From Xylocopa sonorina (lineage: Eukaryota > Arthropoda > Insecta > Hymenoptera > Apidae), in NCBI RefSeq assembly GCF_050948175.1, contig NC_135194.1, forward strand, positions 3,650,033 through 3,714,032: a DNA stretch of 64,000 bases, read 5' to 3'. The position numbers were made by a program, and so were the translations under genes. Position 1 is the stretch's first letter. The number at the start of each line of letters is the position of its first letter. The notes beneath the pieces were generated by a model, which was not told the DNA's origin, searched no databases, and saw only the letters and a program-made list of their open reading frames with translations. This document shows positions 15,411 to 30,900 of this stretch, in pieces.

Positions 15411-18400
15411 CTATCGTAGCAATAGGGTTCTAATGCTTCTTAAAACGCGATATCGCATCTCATTTCTATGTTTCATGGTAAGATATAATATGATTTGCGA
15501 AGTGTTATGTATTCCTCGTCTACACTTCAAATGAATGTAAATGCGACACTTCCTTGCAAGGAAATATCGTTTGCAGATGTCTACCTATCGTAGCAATAGG
15601 GTTCTAATGCTTCTTAAAACGCGATATCGTATCTCATTTCTATGTTTCATGGTAAGATATAATATGATTTGCGAAGTGTCATGTATTCCTCGTCTACACT
15701 TCAAATGAATGTAAATGCGACACTACCTTGCAAAGAAATAGCGTTTGCAGATGTCTACGTATCGTAGCAATGGAGTTCAAATGCTTCTTAAAGCGAGATA
15801 TTGCATCTCATATCTATGTTTCATGATAAGATATAATATTCATTGCGAAGTGTTATGCATTCCTCGTATACGATTCAAATGAATGTAAATGCGACAGTTC
15901 CCCGCTAGGAAATAGCGATTGCAGATGTCTACGTATAGTAGCAATAGATTTCTAATGCTTCTTAAAACGCGATATCGCATCTCATTTCCATGTTTCATGG
16001 TAAGATATAATATGATTTGCGAAGTGTTATGTATTCCTCGTCTACACTTCATATGAATGTAAATGCGACACTTCCTTGCAAGGAAATAGCGTTTGCAGAT
16101 GTCTACCTATCGTAGCAATAGGGTTCTAATGCTTCTTAAAACGCGATATCGCATCTCATTTCTATGTTTCATGGTAAGATATAATATGATTTGCGAAGTG
16201 TTATGTATTCCTCGTCTACACTTCAAATGAATGTAAATGCGACACTTCCTTGCAAGGAAATATCGTTTGCAGATGTCTACCTATCGTAGCAATAGGGTTC
16301 TAATGCTTCTTAAAACGCGATATCGTATCTCATTTCTATGTTTCATGGTAAGATATAATATGATTTGCGAAGTGTCATGTATTCCTCGTCTACACTTCAA
16401 ATGAATGTAAATGCGACACTACCTTGCAAAGAAATAGCGTTTGCAGATGTCTACGTATCGAAGCAATAGAGTTCTAATGCTTCTTAAAACGCGATATCGC
16501 ATCTCATTTCCATGTTTCATGGTAAGATATAATATGATTTGCGAAGTGTTATGCATTCCCCGTCTGCGATTCAAATGAATGTAAATGCGACACTTCCTTG
16601 CAAGGAAATAGCGTTTGCAGTTGTCTACGTATCGTAGCAATAGAGTTCAAATGCATCTTAAAGCGAGATATTGCATCTCATATCTATGTTTCATGATAAG
16701 ATATAATATTCATTGCGATGTGTTATGCATTCCTCGTATACGATTCAAATGAATGTAAATGCGACACTTCCTTGCAAGGAAATAGCCTTTGCAGATGTCT
16801 AGGTATCGTAGCGATAGAGTTCTAATGCTTCTTAAAACGCGATATCGCATCTCATTTCCATGTTTCATGGTAAGATATAATATTCATTGCGAAGTGTTAT
16901 GCATTCCTCGTATACGATTCAAATGAATGTAAGTGCGACACTTCCTCGCTAGGAAATAGCGATTGCAGATGTCTACGTATCGTAGCAATAGATTTCTAAT
17001 GCTTCTTAAAACGCGATATCGCATCTCATTTCTATGGTTCATGTTAAGATATAATATTCATTGCGAAGTGTTATGCATTCCCCGTCTACGATTCAAATGA
17101 ATGTAAATGCGACACTTCCTTGCAAGGAAATAGCGTTTGCAGATGTCTACGTATCGTAGCAATAGAGTTCTTATGATTCTTAAAACGCGATATCGCATCT
17201 CATTTCTATGTTTCATGGTAAGATATAATATGATTTGCGAAGTGTGATGTATCCTCGTCTACACTTCAAATGAATGTAAATGCGACACTTCCTTACAAGG
17301 AAATAGCGTTTGCAGATGTCTACGTATCGAAGCAATAGAGTTCAAAAGCTTCTTAAAACGAGATATTGCATCTCATATCTATGTTTCATGATAAGATATA
17401 ATATTCATTGCGAAGTGTTATGCATTCCTCGTATACGATTCAAATGAATGTAAATGCGACACTTCCTTGCTAGGAAATAGCGTTTGCAGATGTCTAGGTA
17501 TCGTAGCAATAGAGTTCAAATGCTTCTTAAGGCGAGATATTGCATCTCATATCTATGTTTCATGGTAAGATATAATATGATTTGCAAAGTGTTATGCATT
17601 CCTCGTATACGATTCAAATGAATGTAAATGCGACACTTCCTTGCAAGGAAATAGCGTTTGCAGATGTCTACGTATCGTAGCAATAGAGTTCAAATGCATC
17701 TTAAAGCGAGATATTGCATCTCATATCTATGTTTCATGATAAGATATAATATTCATTGCGATGTGTTATGCATTCCTCGTATACGATTCAAATGAATGTA
17801 AATGCGACACTTCCTTGCAAGGATATAGCCTTTGCAGATGTCTAGGTATCGTAGCGATAGAGTTCTAATGCTTCTTAAAACGCGATATCGCATCTCATTT
17901 CCACGTTTCATGGTAAGATATAATATGATTTGCGAAGTGTTATGTATTCCTCGTCTGCACTTCAAATGAATGTAAATGCGACACGCCCTAGCTAGGAAAT
18001 AGCGTCTGCAGATGTCTAGGTATCGTAGCGATAGAGTTCTAATGCTTCTTAAAACGCGATATCGCATCTCATTTCTATGTTTCATGGCAAGATATAATAT
18101 GATTTGCGATGTTACGCATTCCCCGTCTACGATTCAAATGAATGTAAGTGCGACACTTCCTTGCAAGGAAATAGCGTTTGCAGTTGTCTACGTATCGTAG
18201 CAATAGAGATCTTATGATTTTTAAAACGCGATATCGCTTCTCATTTCTATGTTTCATGATAAGATATAATATTCATTGCGATGTGTTATGCATTCCTCGT
18301 ATACGATTCAAATGAATGTAAATGCGACACTTCCTTGCAAGGAAATAGCGTTTGCAGATATCTACGTATCGTAGCAATAGATTTCTAATGCTTCTTAAAA

Positions 18401-19289
18401 CGCGATACCGCATCTCATTTCTATGGTTCATGGTAAGATATAATATGATTTGCGAAGTGTTATGTATTCCTCGTCTACACTTCAAATGAATGTAAATGCG
18501 ACATTTCCTTGCAAGGAAGTATCGTTTGCAGATGTCTACCTATCGTAGCAATAGGGTTCTAATGCTTCTTAAAACGCGATATCGCATCTCATTTCTATGT
18601 TTCATGGTAAGATATAATATGATTTGCGAAGTGTTATGTATTCCTCGTCTACACTTCAAATGAATGTAAATGCGACACTTCCTTGCAAGGAAATATCGTT
18701 TGCAGATGTCTACCTATCGTAGCAATAGGGTTCTAATGCTTCTTAAAACGCGATATCGTATCTCATTTCTATGTTTCATGGTAAGATATAATATGATTTG
18801 CGAAGTGTCATGTATTCCTCGTCTACACTTCAAATGAATGTAAATGCGACACTACCTTGCAAAGAAATAGCGTTTGCAGATGTCTACGTATCGAAGCAAT
18901 AGAGTTCTAATGCTTCTTAAAACGCGATATCGCATCTCATTTCCATGTTTCATGGTAAGATATAATATGATTTGCGAAGTGTTATGTATTCCTCGTCTAC
19001 ACTTCATGTGAATGTAAATGCGACACTTCCTTGCAAGGAAATAGCGTTTGCAGATGTCTACGTATCGTAGCAATGGAGTTCAAATGCTTCTTAAAGCGAG
19101 ATATTGCATCTCATATCTATGTTTCATGATAAGATATAATATTCATTGCGAAGTGTTATGCATTCCTCGTATACGATTCAAATGAATGTAAATGCGACAG
19201 TTCCCCGCTAGGAAATAGCGATTGCAGATGTCTACGTATAGTAGCAATAGATTTCTAATGCTTCTTAAAACGCGATATCGCATCTCATT

Positions 19290-20680
19290 TCTATGGTTCA
19301 TGGTAAGATATAATATTCATTGCGAAGTGTTATGCATTCCCCGTCTGCGATTCAAATGAATGTAAATGCGACACTTCCTTGCAAGGAAATAGCGTTTGCA
19401 GTTGTCTACGTATCGTAGCAATAGAGTTCAAATGCATCTTAAAGCGAGATATTGCATCTCATATCTATGTTTCATGATAAGATATAATATTCATTGCGAT
19501 GTGTTATGCATTCCTCGTATACGATTCAAATGAATGTAAATGCGACACTTCCTTGCAAGGAAATAGCCTTTGCAGATGTCTAGGTATCGTAGCGATAGAG
19601 TTCTAATGCTTCTTAAAACGCGATATCGCATCTCATTTCCATGTTTCATGGTAAGATATAATATGATTTGCGAAGTGTCATGTATTCCTCGTCTACACTT
19701 CAAATGAATGTAAATGCGACACTTCCTTGCAAGGAAATATCGTTTGTAGATGTCTAGGTATCGTAGCAATAGAGTTCAAATGCTTCTTAAGGCGAGATAT
19801 TGCATCTCATATCTATGTTTCATGATAAGATATAATATTCATTGCGAAGTGTTATGTATTCCTCGTCTACACTTCAAATGAATGTGAATGCGACACTTCC
19901 TTGCAAAGAAATAGCGTTTGCAGATGTCTACCTATCGTAGCAATAGAGTTCTAATGCTCCTTAAAACGCGATATCGCAGCTCATTTCTATGGTTCATGGT
20001 AAGATATAATATTCATTGCGAAGTGTTATGCATTCCCCGTCTGCGATTCAAATGAATGTAAATGCGACACTTCCTTGCAAGGAAATAGCGTTTGCAGTTG
20101 TCTACGTATCGTAGCAATAGAGTTCAAATGCATCTTAAAGCGAGATATTGCATCTCATATCTATGTTTCATGATAAGATATAATATTCATTGCGATGTGT
20201 TATGCATTCCTCGTATACGATTCAAATGAATGTAAATGCGACACTTCCTTGCAAGGAAATAGCCTTTGCAGATGTCTAGGTATCGTAGCGATAGAGTTCT
20301 AATGCTTCTTAAAACGCGATATCGCATCTCATTTCCATGTTTCATGGTAAGATATAATATGATTTGCGAAGTGTCATGTATTCCTCGTCTACACTTCAAA
20401 TGAATGTAAATGCGACACTTCCTTGCAAGGAAATATCGTTTGTAGATGTCTAGGTATCGTAGCAATAGAGTTCAAATGCTTCTTAAGGCGAGATATTGCA
20501 TCTCATATCTATGTTTCATGATAAGATATAATATTCATTGCGAAGTGTTATGTATTCCTCGTCTACACTTCAAATGAATGTGAATGCGACACTTCCTTGC
20601 AAAGAAATAGCGTTTGCAGATGTCTACCTATCGTAGCAATAGAGTTCTAATGCTCCTTAAAACGCGATATCGCAGCTCAT
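19290..20680. repeat. Four-monomer higher-order repeat, two tandem copies (696 bp each)
   Basis: Marker variants recur exactly 696 bp apart. ATTCCCCGTCTGCG is at about 19339 and 20035. The combination of CCTTTGCAGATGTCTAGG with TATCGTTTGTAGATG follows at the same offsets. Copies run roughly 19290-19985 and 19986-20680 and look near-identical. The limits are approximate. Confidence 0.85.
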
Positions 20681-22029
20681 TTCTATGTTTCATGGTAAGA
20701 TATAATGTGATTTGCGAAGTGTTATGTATTCCTCGTCTACACTTCAAATGAATGTAAATGCGACACTTCCTTGCAAGGAAATAGCGTTTGCAGATGTCTA
20801 CCTATCGTAGCAATAGGGTTCAAATGCTTCTTAAAGCGAGATATTGCATCTCATATCTATGTTTCATGATAAGATATAATATTCATTGCGAAGTGTTATG
20901 TATTCCTCGTCTGCACTTCAAATGAATGTAAATGCGACACTTCCTTGCAAGGAAATAGCGTTTGCAGATGTCTGCGTACCGTACCAATAGAGTTCTTATG
21001 ATTCTTAAAACGCGATATCGCATCTCATTTCTATGTTTCATGGTAAGATATAATATGATTTGCGAAGTGTTATGTATTCCTCCTCTACAGTTCATATGAA
21101 TGTAAATGCGACACTTCCTTGCAAGGAAATAGCGTTTGCAGATGTCTACCTATCGTAGCGATAGAGTTCTAATGCTTCTTAAAACGCGATATCGCATCTC
21201 ATTTCTATGTTTCATGGTAAGATATAATATGGTTTGCGAAGTGTTATTTGTTCCTCGTCTACACTTCAAATGAATGTAAATGCAACACTTCCTTGCAAGG
21301 AAATAGCGTTTGCAGATGTCTAGGTATCGTAGCAATAGGGTTCAAATGCTTCTTAAAGCGAGATATTGCATCTCATATCTATGTTTCATGATAAGATATA
21401 ATATTCATTGCGAAGTGTTATGCATTCCTCGTATACGATTCAAATGAATGTAAATGCGACACTTCCTTGCAAGGAAATAGAGTTTGCAGATGTCTACGTA
21501 TCGTGGCAATAGAGTTCTTATGGTTCTTAAAACGCGATATCGCATCTCATTTCTATGTTTCATGGCAAGATATAATATGATTTGCGAAGTGTTATGTATT
21601 CCTCGTCTACACTTCAAATGAATGTGAATGCGACACTTCCTCGCTAGGAAATAGCGTTTGCAGAAGTCTACGTATCGTTGCAATAGAGATCTTATGATTC
21701 TTAAAACGCGATATCGCATCTCATTTCTATGGTTCATGGTAAGATATAATATGATTTGCGAATTGTTATGTATTCCTCGTCTACACTTCAAATGAATCTA
21801 ATTGCGACACTTCCTTGCTAGGAAATAGCGTCTACAGATGTCTAGGTATCGTAGCGATAGAGTTCTAATGCTTCTTAAAACGAGATATCGCATCTCATTT
21901 CTATGTTTCATGGTAAGATATAATATGATTTGCGAAGTGTTATGAATTCCTCGTCTACGCTTCAAATGAATGTAAATGCGACACTTCCTTGCTAGGAAAT
22001 AGCGTCTGCAGATGTCTAGGTATCGTAGC

Positions 22030-24970
22030 GATAGAGTTCTAATGCTTCTAAAACGAGATATTGCATCTCATATCTATGTTTTATGATAAGATATAATATT
22101 CATTGCGAAGTGTTATGCATTCCTCGTATACGATTCAAATGAATGTAAATGCGACACTTCCTTGCAAGGAAATTGCGTTTGCAGATGTCTAGGTATCGTA
22201 GCAATAGAGTTCTAATGCTTCTTAAAACGGGATATTGCATCTCATATCTATGTTTCATGATAAGATATAGTATGATTTGCGAAGTGTTATGTATTCCTCG
22301 TCTACACTTCATATGAATGTAAATGCGACACTTCCTTGCAAGGAAATAGCGTTTGCAGATGTCTACCTATCGTAGCAATAGAGTTCTAATGCTTCCTAAA
22401 ACGCGATATCGCATCTCATTTCTATGTTTCATGGTATGATATAATATGATTTTCGAAGTGTTATGTATTCCTCGTCTACACTTCAAATGAATGTAAATGC
22501 GACACTTCCTTGCTAGGAAATAGCGTCTGCAGATGTCTAGGTATCGTAGCGATAGAGTTCTAATGCTTCTTAAAACGAGATATTGCATCTCATACCTATG
22601 TTTCATGATAAGATATAATATGATTTGCGAAGTGTTATGTATTCCTCGTCTACACTTCATATGAATGTAAATGCGACACTTCCTTGCAAGGAAATAGCGT
22701 TCGCAGATGTCTACCTATCGTAGCAATAGAGTTCTTATGATTCTTAAAACGCGATATCGCATCTCATTTCTATGGTTCATGGTAAGATATAATATGATTT
22801 GCGAAGTGTTATGAATTCCTCGTCTACGCTTCAAATGAATGTAAATGCGACACTTCCTTGCTAGGAAATAGCGTCTGCAGATGTCTAGGTATCGTAGCGA
22901 TAGAGTTCTAATGCTTCTTAAAACGAGATATTGCATCTCATATCTATGTTTCATGATAAGATATAGTGTGATTTGCGAAGTGTTATGTATTCCTCGTCTA
23001 CACTTCATATGAATGTAAATGCGACACTTCCTTGCAAGGAAATAGCGTTTGCAGATGTCTACCTATCGTAGCAATAGAGTTCTAATGCTTCCTAAAACGC
23101 GATATCGCATCTCATTTCTATGTTTCATGGTATGATATAATATGATTTTCGAAGTGTTATGTATTCCTCGTCTACATTTCACATGAATGTAAATGCGACC
23201 CTTCCTTGCTAGGAAATAGCGTCTGCAGATGTCTAGGTATCGTAGCGATAGAGTTCTAATGCTTCTTAAAACGAGATATTGCATCTCATATCTATGGTTC
23301 ATGGTAAGATATAATATGATTTGCGAAGTGTTATGTATTCCTCGTCTACACTTCAAATCATTGTGAATGCGACACTTCCTCGCTAGGAAATAGCGTTTGC
23401 AGAAGTCTACGTATCGTAGCAATAGAGTTCTTATGATTCTTAAAACGCGATATCGTATCTCATTTCTATTGTTCATGGTATGATATAATATGATTTGCGA
23501 AGTGTTATGTATTCCTCGTCTACACTTCAAATGAATGTAAATACGACACTTCCTTGCTAGGAAATAGCGTCTGCAGATGTCTAGGTATCATAGCGATAGA
23601 GTTCTAATGCTTCTTAAAACGCGATATCGCATCTCATTTCTATGTTTTATGGTAAGATATAATATGATTTGCGAAGTGTCATGTATTCCTCGTCTACACT
23701 TCAAATGAATGTGAATGCGACACTTCCTCGCTAGGAAATAGCGTTTGCAGATGTCTACGTATCGTAGCAATAGAGTTCTTATGATTCTTAAAACGCGATA
23801 TCGCATCTCATTTCTATGGTTCATGGTAAGATATAATATGATTTGCGAAGTGTTATGAATTCCTCGTCTACGCTTCAAATGAATGTAAATGCGACACTTC
23901 ATTGCTAGGAAATAGCGTCTGCAGATGTCTAGGTATCGTAGCGATAGAGTTCTAATGCTTCTAAAACGAGATATTGCATCTCATATCTATGTTTTATGAT
24001 AAGATATAATATTCATTGCGAAGTGTTATGCATTCCTCGTATACGATTCAAATGAATGTAAATGCGACACTTCCTTGCAAGGAAATTGCGTTTGCAGATG
24101 TCTAGGTATCGTAGCAATAGAGTTCTAATGCTTCTTAAAACGAGATATTGCATCTCATATCTATGTTTCATGATAAGATATAGTATGATTTGCGAAGTGT
24201 TATGTATTCCTCGTCTACACTTCATATGAATGTAAATGCGACACTTCCTTGCAAGGAAATAGCGTTTGCAGATGTCTACCTATCGTAGCAATAGAGTTCT
24301 AATGCTTCCTAAAACGCGATATCGCATCTCATTTCTATGTTTCATGGTATGATATAATATGATTTTCGAAGAGTTATGTATTCCTCGTCTACACTTCAAA
24401 TGAATGTAAATGCGACACTTCCTTGCTAGGAAATAGCGTCTGCGGATGTCTAGGTATCGTAGCGATAGAGTTCTAATGCTTCTTAAAACGAGATATTGCA
24501 TCTCATACCTATGTTTCATGATAAGATATAATATGATTTGCGAAGTGTTATGTATTCTTCGTCTACACTTCATATGAATGTAAATGCGACACTTCCTTGC
24601 AAGGAAATAGCGTTCGCAGATGTCTACCTATCGTAGCAATAGAGTTCTTATGATTCTTAAAACGCGATATCGCATCTCATTTCTATGGTTCATGGTAAGA
24701 TATAATATGATTTGCGAAGTGTTATGAATTCCTCGTCTACGCTTCAAATGAATGTAAATGCGACACTTCCTTGCTAGGAAATAGCGTCTGCAGATGTCTA
24801 GGTATCGTAGCGATAGAGTTCTAATGCTTCTTAAAACGAGATATTGCATCTCATATCTATGGTTCATGGTAAGATATAATATTCATTGCGAAGTGTTATG
24901 CATTCCTCGTATACGATTCAAATGAATGTAAATGCGACACTTCCTTGCAAGGAAATTGCGTTTGCAGATG
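22030..24970. repeat. Eleven-monomer higher-order repeat (1913 bp)
   Basis: The private one-base deletion GCTTCTAAAACGAG followed by TGTTTTATGATAAG occurs at about 22045 and 23958, 1913 bp apart (11 x 174 minus 1). The monomers following each (22.1-23.0 and 24.0-24.9 kb) correspond in order. The third occurrence, near 30919, belongs to the larger duplication. Confidence 0.8.
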
Positions 24971-27900
24971 TCTAGGTATCGTAGCAATAGAGTTCTAATG
25001 CTTCTTAAAACGAGATATTGCATCTCATATCTATGTTTCATGATAAGATATAGTATGATTTGCGAAGTGTTATGTATTCCGCGTCTACACTTCATATGAA
25101 TGTAAATGCGACCCTTCCTTGCTAGGAAATAGCGTTTGCAGATGTCTAGGTATCGTAGCGATAGAGTTCTAATGCTTCTTAAAACGAGATATTGCATCTC
25201 ATATCTATGGTTCATGGTAAGATATAATATGATTTGCGAAGTGTTATGTATTCCTCGTCTACACTTCAAATGAATGTAAATGCGACCCTTCCTTGCTAGG
25301 AAATAGCGTCTGCAGATGTCTAGGTATCGTAGCGATAGATTTCTAATGCTTCTTAAAACGAGATATTGCATCTCATATCTATGTTTCATGATAAGATATA
25401 ATATTCATTGCGAAGTGTTATATATTTCTCGTCTACACTTCAAATGATTGTGAATGAGACACTTCCTCGCTAGGAAGTAGCGTTTGCAGAAGTCTACGTA
25501 TCGTAGCAATAAGAGTTCTTATGATTCTTAAAACGCGATATCGCATCTCATTTCTATGGTTCATGGCAAGATATAATATGATTTGCGAATTGTTATGTAT
25601 TCCTCGTCTACACTTCAAATGAATCTAATTGCGACACTTCCTTGCTAGGAAATAGCGTCTGCAGATGTCTAGGTATCGTAGCAATAGAGTTCTTATGATT
25701 CTTAAAACGCGATATCGCATCTCATTTCTATGTTTCATGGTAAGATATAATATGATTTGCGAAGTGTTATGTATTCCTCGTCTACACTTCAAATGAATGT
25801 GAATGCGACACTTCCCCGCTAGGAAATAGCGTTTGCAGAAGTCTACGTATCGTAGCAATAGAGTTCTTATGATTCTTAAAACACGATATCGCATCTCATT
25901 TCTATGGTTCATGGTTAGACATAATATGATTTGCGAAGTGTTTTGTATTCCTCGTCTACACTTCCTATGAATGTAAATGCGACACTTCCTTGCAAGGAAA
26001 TAGCGTTTGCAGATGTCTACCTATCGTAGCAATAGAGTTCTAATGCTTCCTAAAACGCGATATCGCATCTCATTTCTATGTTTCATGGTATGATATAATA
26101 TGATTTGCGAAGTGTTATGTATTCCTCGTCTACACTTCATATGAATGTAAATGCGACCCTTCCTTGCTAGGAAATTGCGTCTGCAGATGACTAGGTATCG
26201 TAGCGATAGAGTTCTAATGCTTCTTAAAACGAGATATTGCATCTCATATCTATGTTTCATGATAAGATATAATATTCATTGCGAAGTGTTATATATTTCT
26301 CGTCTACACTTCAAATGATTGTGAATGAGACACTTCCTCGCTAGGAAGTAGCGTTTGCAGAAGTCTACGTATCGTAGCAATAAGAGATCTTATGATTCTT
26401 AAAACGCGATATCGCATCTCATTTCTATGGTTCATGGCAAGATATAATATGATTTGCGAATTGTTATGTATTCCTCGTCTACACTTCAAATGAATCTAAT
26501 TACGACACTTCCTTGCTAGGAAATAGCGTCTGCAGATGTCTAGGTATCGTAGCAATAGAGTTCTTATGATTCTTAAAACGCGATATCGCATCTCATTTCT
26601 ATGTTTCATGGTAAGATATAATATGATTTGCGAAGTGTTATGTATTCCTCGTCTACACTTCAAATGAATGTGAATGCGACACTTCCCCGCTAGGAAATAG
26701 CGTTTGCAGAAGTCTACGTATCGTAGCAATAGAGTTCTTATAATTCTTAAAACACGATATCGCGTCTCATTTCTATGGTTCATGGTAAGACATAATATGA
26801 TTTGCGAAGTGTTATGTATTCCTCGTCTACACTTCCTATGAATGTAAATGCGACACTTCCTTGCAAGGAAATAGCGTTTGCAGATGTCTACCTATCGTAG
26901 CAATAGAGTTCTAATGCTTCCTAAAACGCGATATCGCATCTCATTTCTATGTTTCATGGTATGATATAATATGATTTGCGAAGTGTTATGTATTCCTCGT
27001 CTACACTTCGTATGAATGTAAATGCGACCCTTCCTTGCTAGGAAATTGCGTCTGCAGATGTCTAGGTATCGTAGCGATAGAGTTCTAATGCTTCTTAAAA
27101 CGAGATATTGCATCTCATATCTATGGTTCATGGTAAGATATAATATGATTTTCGAAGTGTTATGTATTCCTCGTCTTCACTTCAAATGAAAGTAAATGCG
27201 ACACTTCTTTGCTAGGAAATAGCGTCTGCAGATGTCTAGGTATCGTAGCGATGGAGTTCTAATGCTTCTTAAAACGCGATATCGCATCTCATTTCTATGT
27301 TTCATGGTAAGATATAATATGGTTTGCGAAGTGTTATTTGTTCCTCGTCTACACTTCAAATGAATGTAAATGCAACACTTCCTTGCAAGGAAATAGCGTT
27401 TGCAGATGTCTAGGTATCGTAGCAATAGGGTTCAAATGCTTCTTAAAGCGAGATATTGCATCTCATATCTATGTTTCATGATAAGATATAATATTCATTG
27501 CGAAGTGTTATGCATTCCTCGTATACGATTCAAATGAATGTAAATGCGACACTTCCTTGCAAGGAAATAGCGTTTGCAGATGTCTACCTATCGTAGCAAT
27601 AGGATTCAAATGCTTCTTAAAGCGAGATATTGCATCTCATATCTATGTTTCATGATAAGATATAATATTCATTGCGAAGTGTTATGCATTCCTCGTATAC
27701 GATTCAAATGAATGTAAATGCGACACTTCCTTGCAAGGAAATAGCGTTTGCAGATGTCTACGTATCGTGGCAATAGAGTTCTTATGGTTCTTAAAACGCG
27801 ATATCGCATCTCATTTCTATGTTCCATGGTAAGATATAATATGATTTGCGAAGTGTTATGTATTCCTCGTCTACACTTCAAATGATTGTGAATGCGACAC

Positions 27901-30900
27901 TTCCTCGCTAGGAAATAGCGTTTGCAGAAGTCTAGGTATCGTAGCAATAGAGTTCTTATGATTCCTAAAACGCGATATCGCATCTCATTTCTATGGTTCA
28001 TGGTATGATATAATATGATTTGCGAAGTGTTATGTATTCCTCGTCTACACTTCAAATGAATGAAAATGCGACACTTCCTTGCTAGGAAATAGCGTCTGCA
28101 GATGTCTAGGTATCGTAGCGATAGAGTTCTAGTGCTTCTTAAAACGCGATATCGCATCTCATTTCTATGTTTCATGGTAACATATAATATGATTTGCGAA
28201 GTGTTATGTATTCCTCGTCTACACTTCAAATTAATGTAAATGCGACACTTCCTTGCAAAGTAATAGCGTTTGCAGATATACACGTATCGTAGCAATAGAT
28301 TTCTAATGCTTCTTAAAACGCGATATCGCATCTCATTTCTATGTTTCATGGTAAGATTTAATATGATTTGCGACGTGTTATGAATTCCTCGTCTACGCTT
28401 CAAATGAATGTAAATGCGACACTTCCTTGCTAGGAAATAGCGTCTGCAGATGTCTAGGTATCGTAGCGATAGAGTTCTAATGCTTCTTAAAACGAGATAT
28501 TGCATCTCATATCTATGGTTCATGGTAAGATATAATATGATTTGCGAAGTGTTATGTATTCCTCGTCTACACTTCAAATGAATGTAAATGCGACACTTCC
28601 TCGCTAGGAAATAGCGTTTGCAGAAGTCTACGTATCGTAGCAATAGAGTTCTTATGATTCTTAAAACGCGATATCGCATCTCATTTCCATGGTTCATGGT
28701 AAGATATAATATGATTAGCGAATTGTTATGTGTTCCTCGTCTACACTTCAAATGAATCTAATTGCGACACTTCCTTGCTAGGAAATAGCGTCTGCAGATG
28801 TCTAGGTATCGTAGCGATAGAGTTCTAATGCTTCTTATAACGAGATATTGCATCTCATATCTATGTTTCATGATAAGATATAATATGATTTGCGAAGTGT
28901 TATGTATTCCTCGTCTACACTTCAAATGAATGTAAATGCGACACTTCCTTGCTAGGAAATAGCGTCTGCAGATGTCTGGGTATCGTAACGATAGAGTTCT
29001 AATGCTTCTTAAAACGCGATATCGCAACTCATTTCTATGTTTCATGGTAAGATATAATATGATTTGCGAAGTGTTATGTATTCCTCGTCTACACTTCATA
29101 TGAATGTAAATGCGACACTTCCTTGCAAGGAAATAGCGTTTGCAGATGTCTACCTATTGTAGCAATAGAGTTCTAATGCTTCTTAAAACGCGATATCGCA
29201 TCTCATTTCTATGGTTCATGGTATGATATAATATGATTTGCGAAGTGTTATGTATTCCTCGTCTACACTTCAAATGAATGAAAATGCGACACTTCCTTGC
29301 TAGGAAATAGCGTCTGCAGATGTCTAGGTATCGTAGCGATAGAGTTCTAATGCTTCTTAAAACGCGATATCGCATCTCATTTCTATGTTTCATGGTAACA
29401 TATAATATGATTTGCGAAGTGTTATGTATTCCTCGTCTACACTTCAAATGAATGTAAATGCGACACTTCCTTGCAAAGTAATAGCGTTTGCAGATATACA
29501 CGTATCGTAGCAATAGATTTCTAATGCTTCTTAAAACGCGATATCGCATCTCATTTCTATGGTTCATGGTAAGATATAATATGATTTGCGATGTGTTATG
29601 TATTCCTCGTCTACACTTCAAATGAATGTAAATGCGACACTTCCTTGCAAAGAAATAGCGTTTGCAGATGTCTACCTATCGTAGCAATAGAGTTCTTATG
29701 ATTCTTAAAACGCGATATCGCATCTCATTTCTATGGTTCATGGTATGATATAATATGATTTGCGAAGTGTTATGTATTCCTCGTCTACACTTCAAATGAA
29801 TGTAAATGCGACACTTCCTTGCTAGGAAATAGCGTCTGCGGATGTCTAGGTATCGTAGCGATAGAGTTCTAATGCTTCTTAAAACGCGATATCGCATCTC
29901 ATTTCTATGTTTCATGGTAAGATATAATATGATTTGCGAAGTGTTATGTATTCCTCGTCTACACTTCAAATGAATGTAAATGCGACACTTCCTTGCAAGG
30001 AAATAGCGTTTGCAGATGTCTACCTATCGTAGCAATAGAGTTCTAATGCTTCTTAAAACGCGATATCGCATCTCATTTCTATGTTTCATGGCAAGATATT
30101 ATATGATTTGCGAAGTGTTATGTATTCCTCGTCTACACTTCAAATGAATGTAAATGCGACACTTCCTTGCTAGGAAATAGCGTCTGCAGATGTCTAGGTA
30201 TCGTAGCGATAGAGTTCTAATGCTTCTTAAAACGAGATATTGCATCTCATATCTATGGTTCATGGTAAGATATAATATGATTTGCGAAGTGTTATGTATT
30301 CCTCGTCTACACTTCAAATCATTGTGAATGCGACACTTCCTCGCTAGGAAATAGCGTTCGCAGAAGTCTACGTATCGTAGCAATAGAGTTCTTATGATTC
30401 TTAAAACGCGATATCGTATCTCATTTCTATTGTTCATGGTATGATATAATATGATTTGCGAAGTGTTATGTATTCCTCGTCTACACTTCAAATGAATGTA
30501 AATGCGACACTTCCTTGCTAGGAAATAGCGTCTGCAGATGTCTAGGTATCATAGCGATAGAGTTCTAATGCTTCTTAAAACGCGATATCGCATCTCATTT
30601 CTATGTTTTATGGTAAGATATAATATGATTTGCGAAGTGTCATGTATTCCTCGTCTACACTTCAAATGAATGTGAATGCGACACTTCCTCGCTAGGAAAT
30701 AGCGTTTGCAGATGTCTACGTATCGTAGCAATAGAGTTCTTATGATTCTTAAAACGCGATATCGCATCTCATTTCTATGGTTCATGGTAAGATATAATAT
30801 GATTTGCGAAGTGTTATGAATTCCTCGTCTACGCTTCAAATGAATGTAAATGCGACACTTCCTTGCTAGGAAATAGCGTCTGCAGATGTCTAGGTATCGT

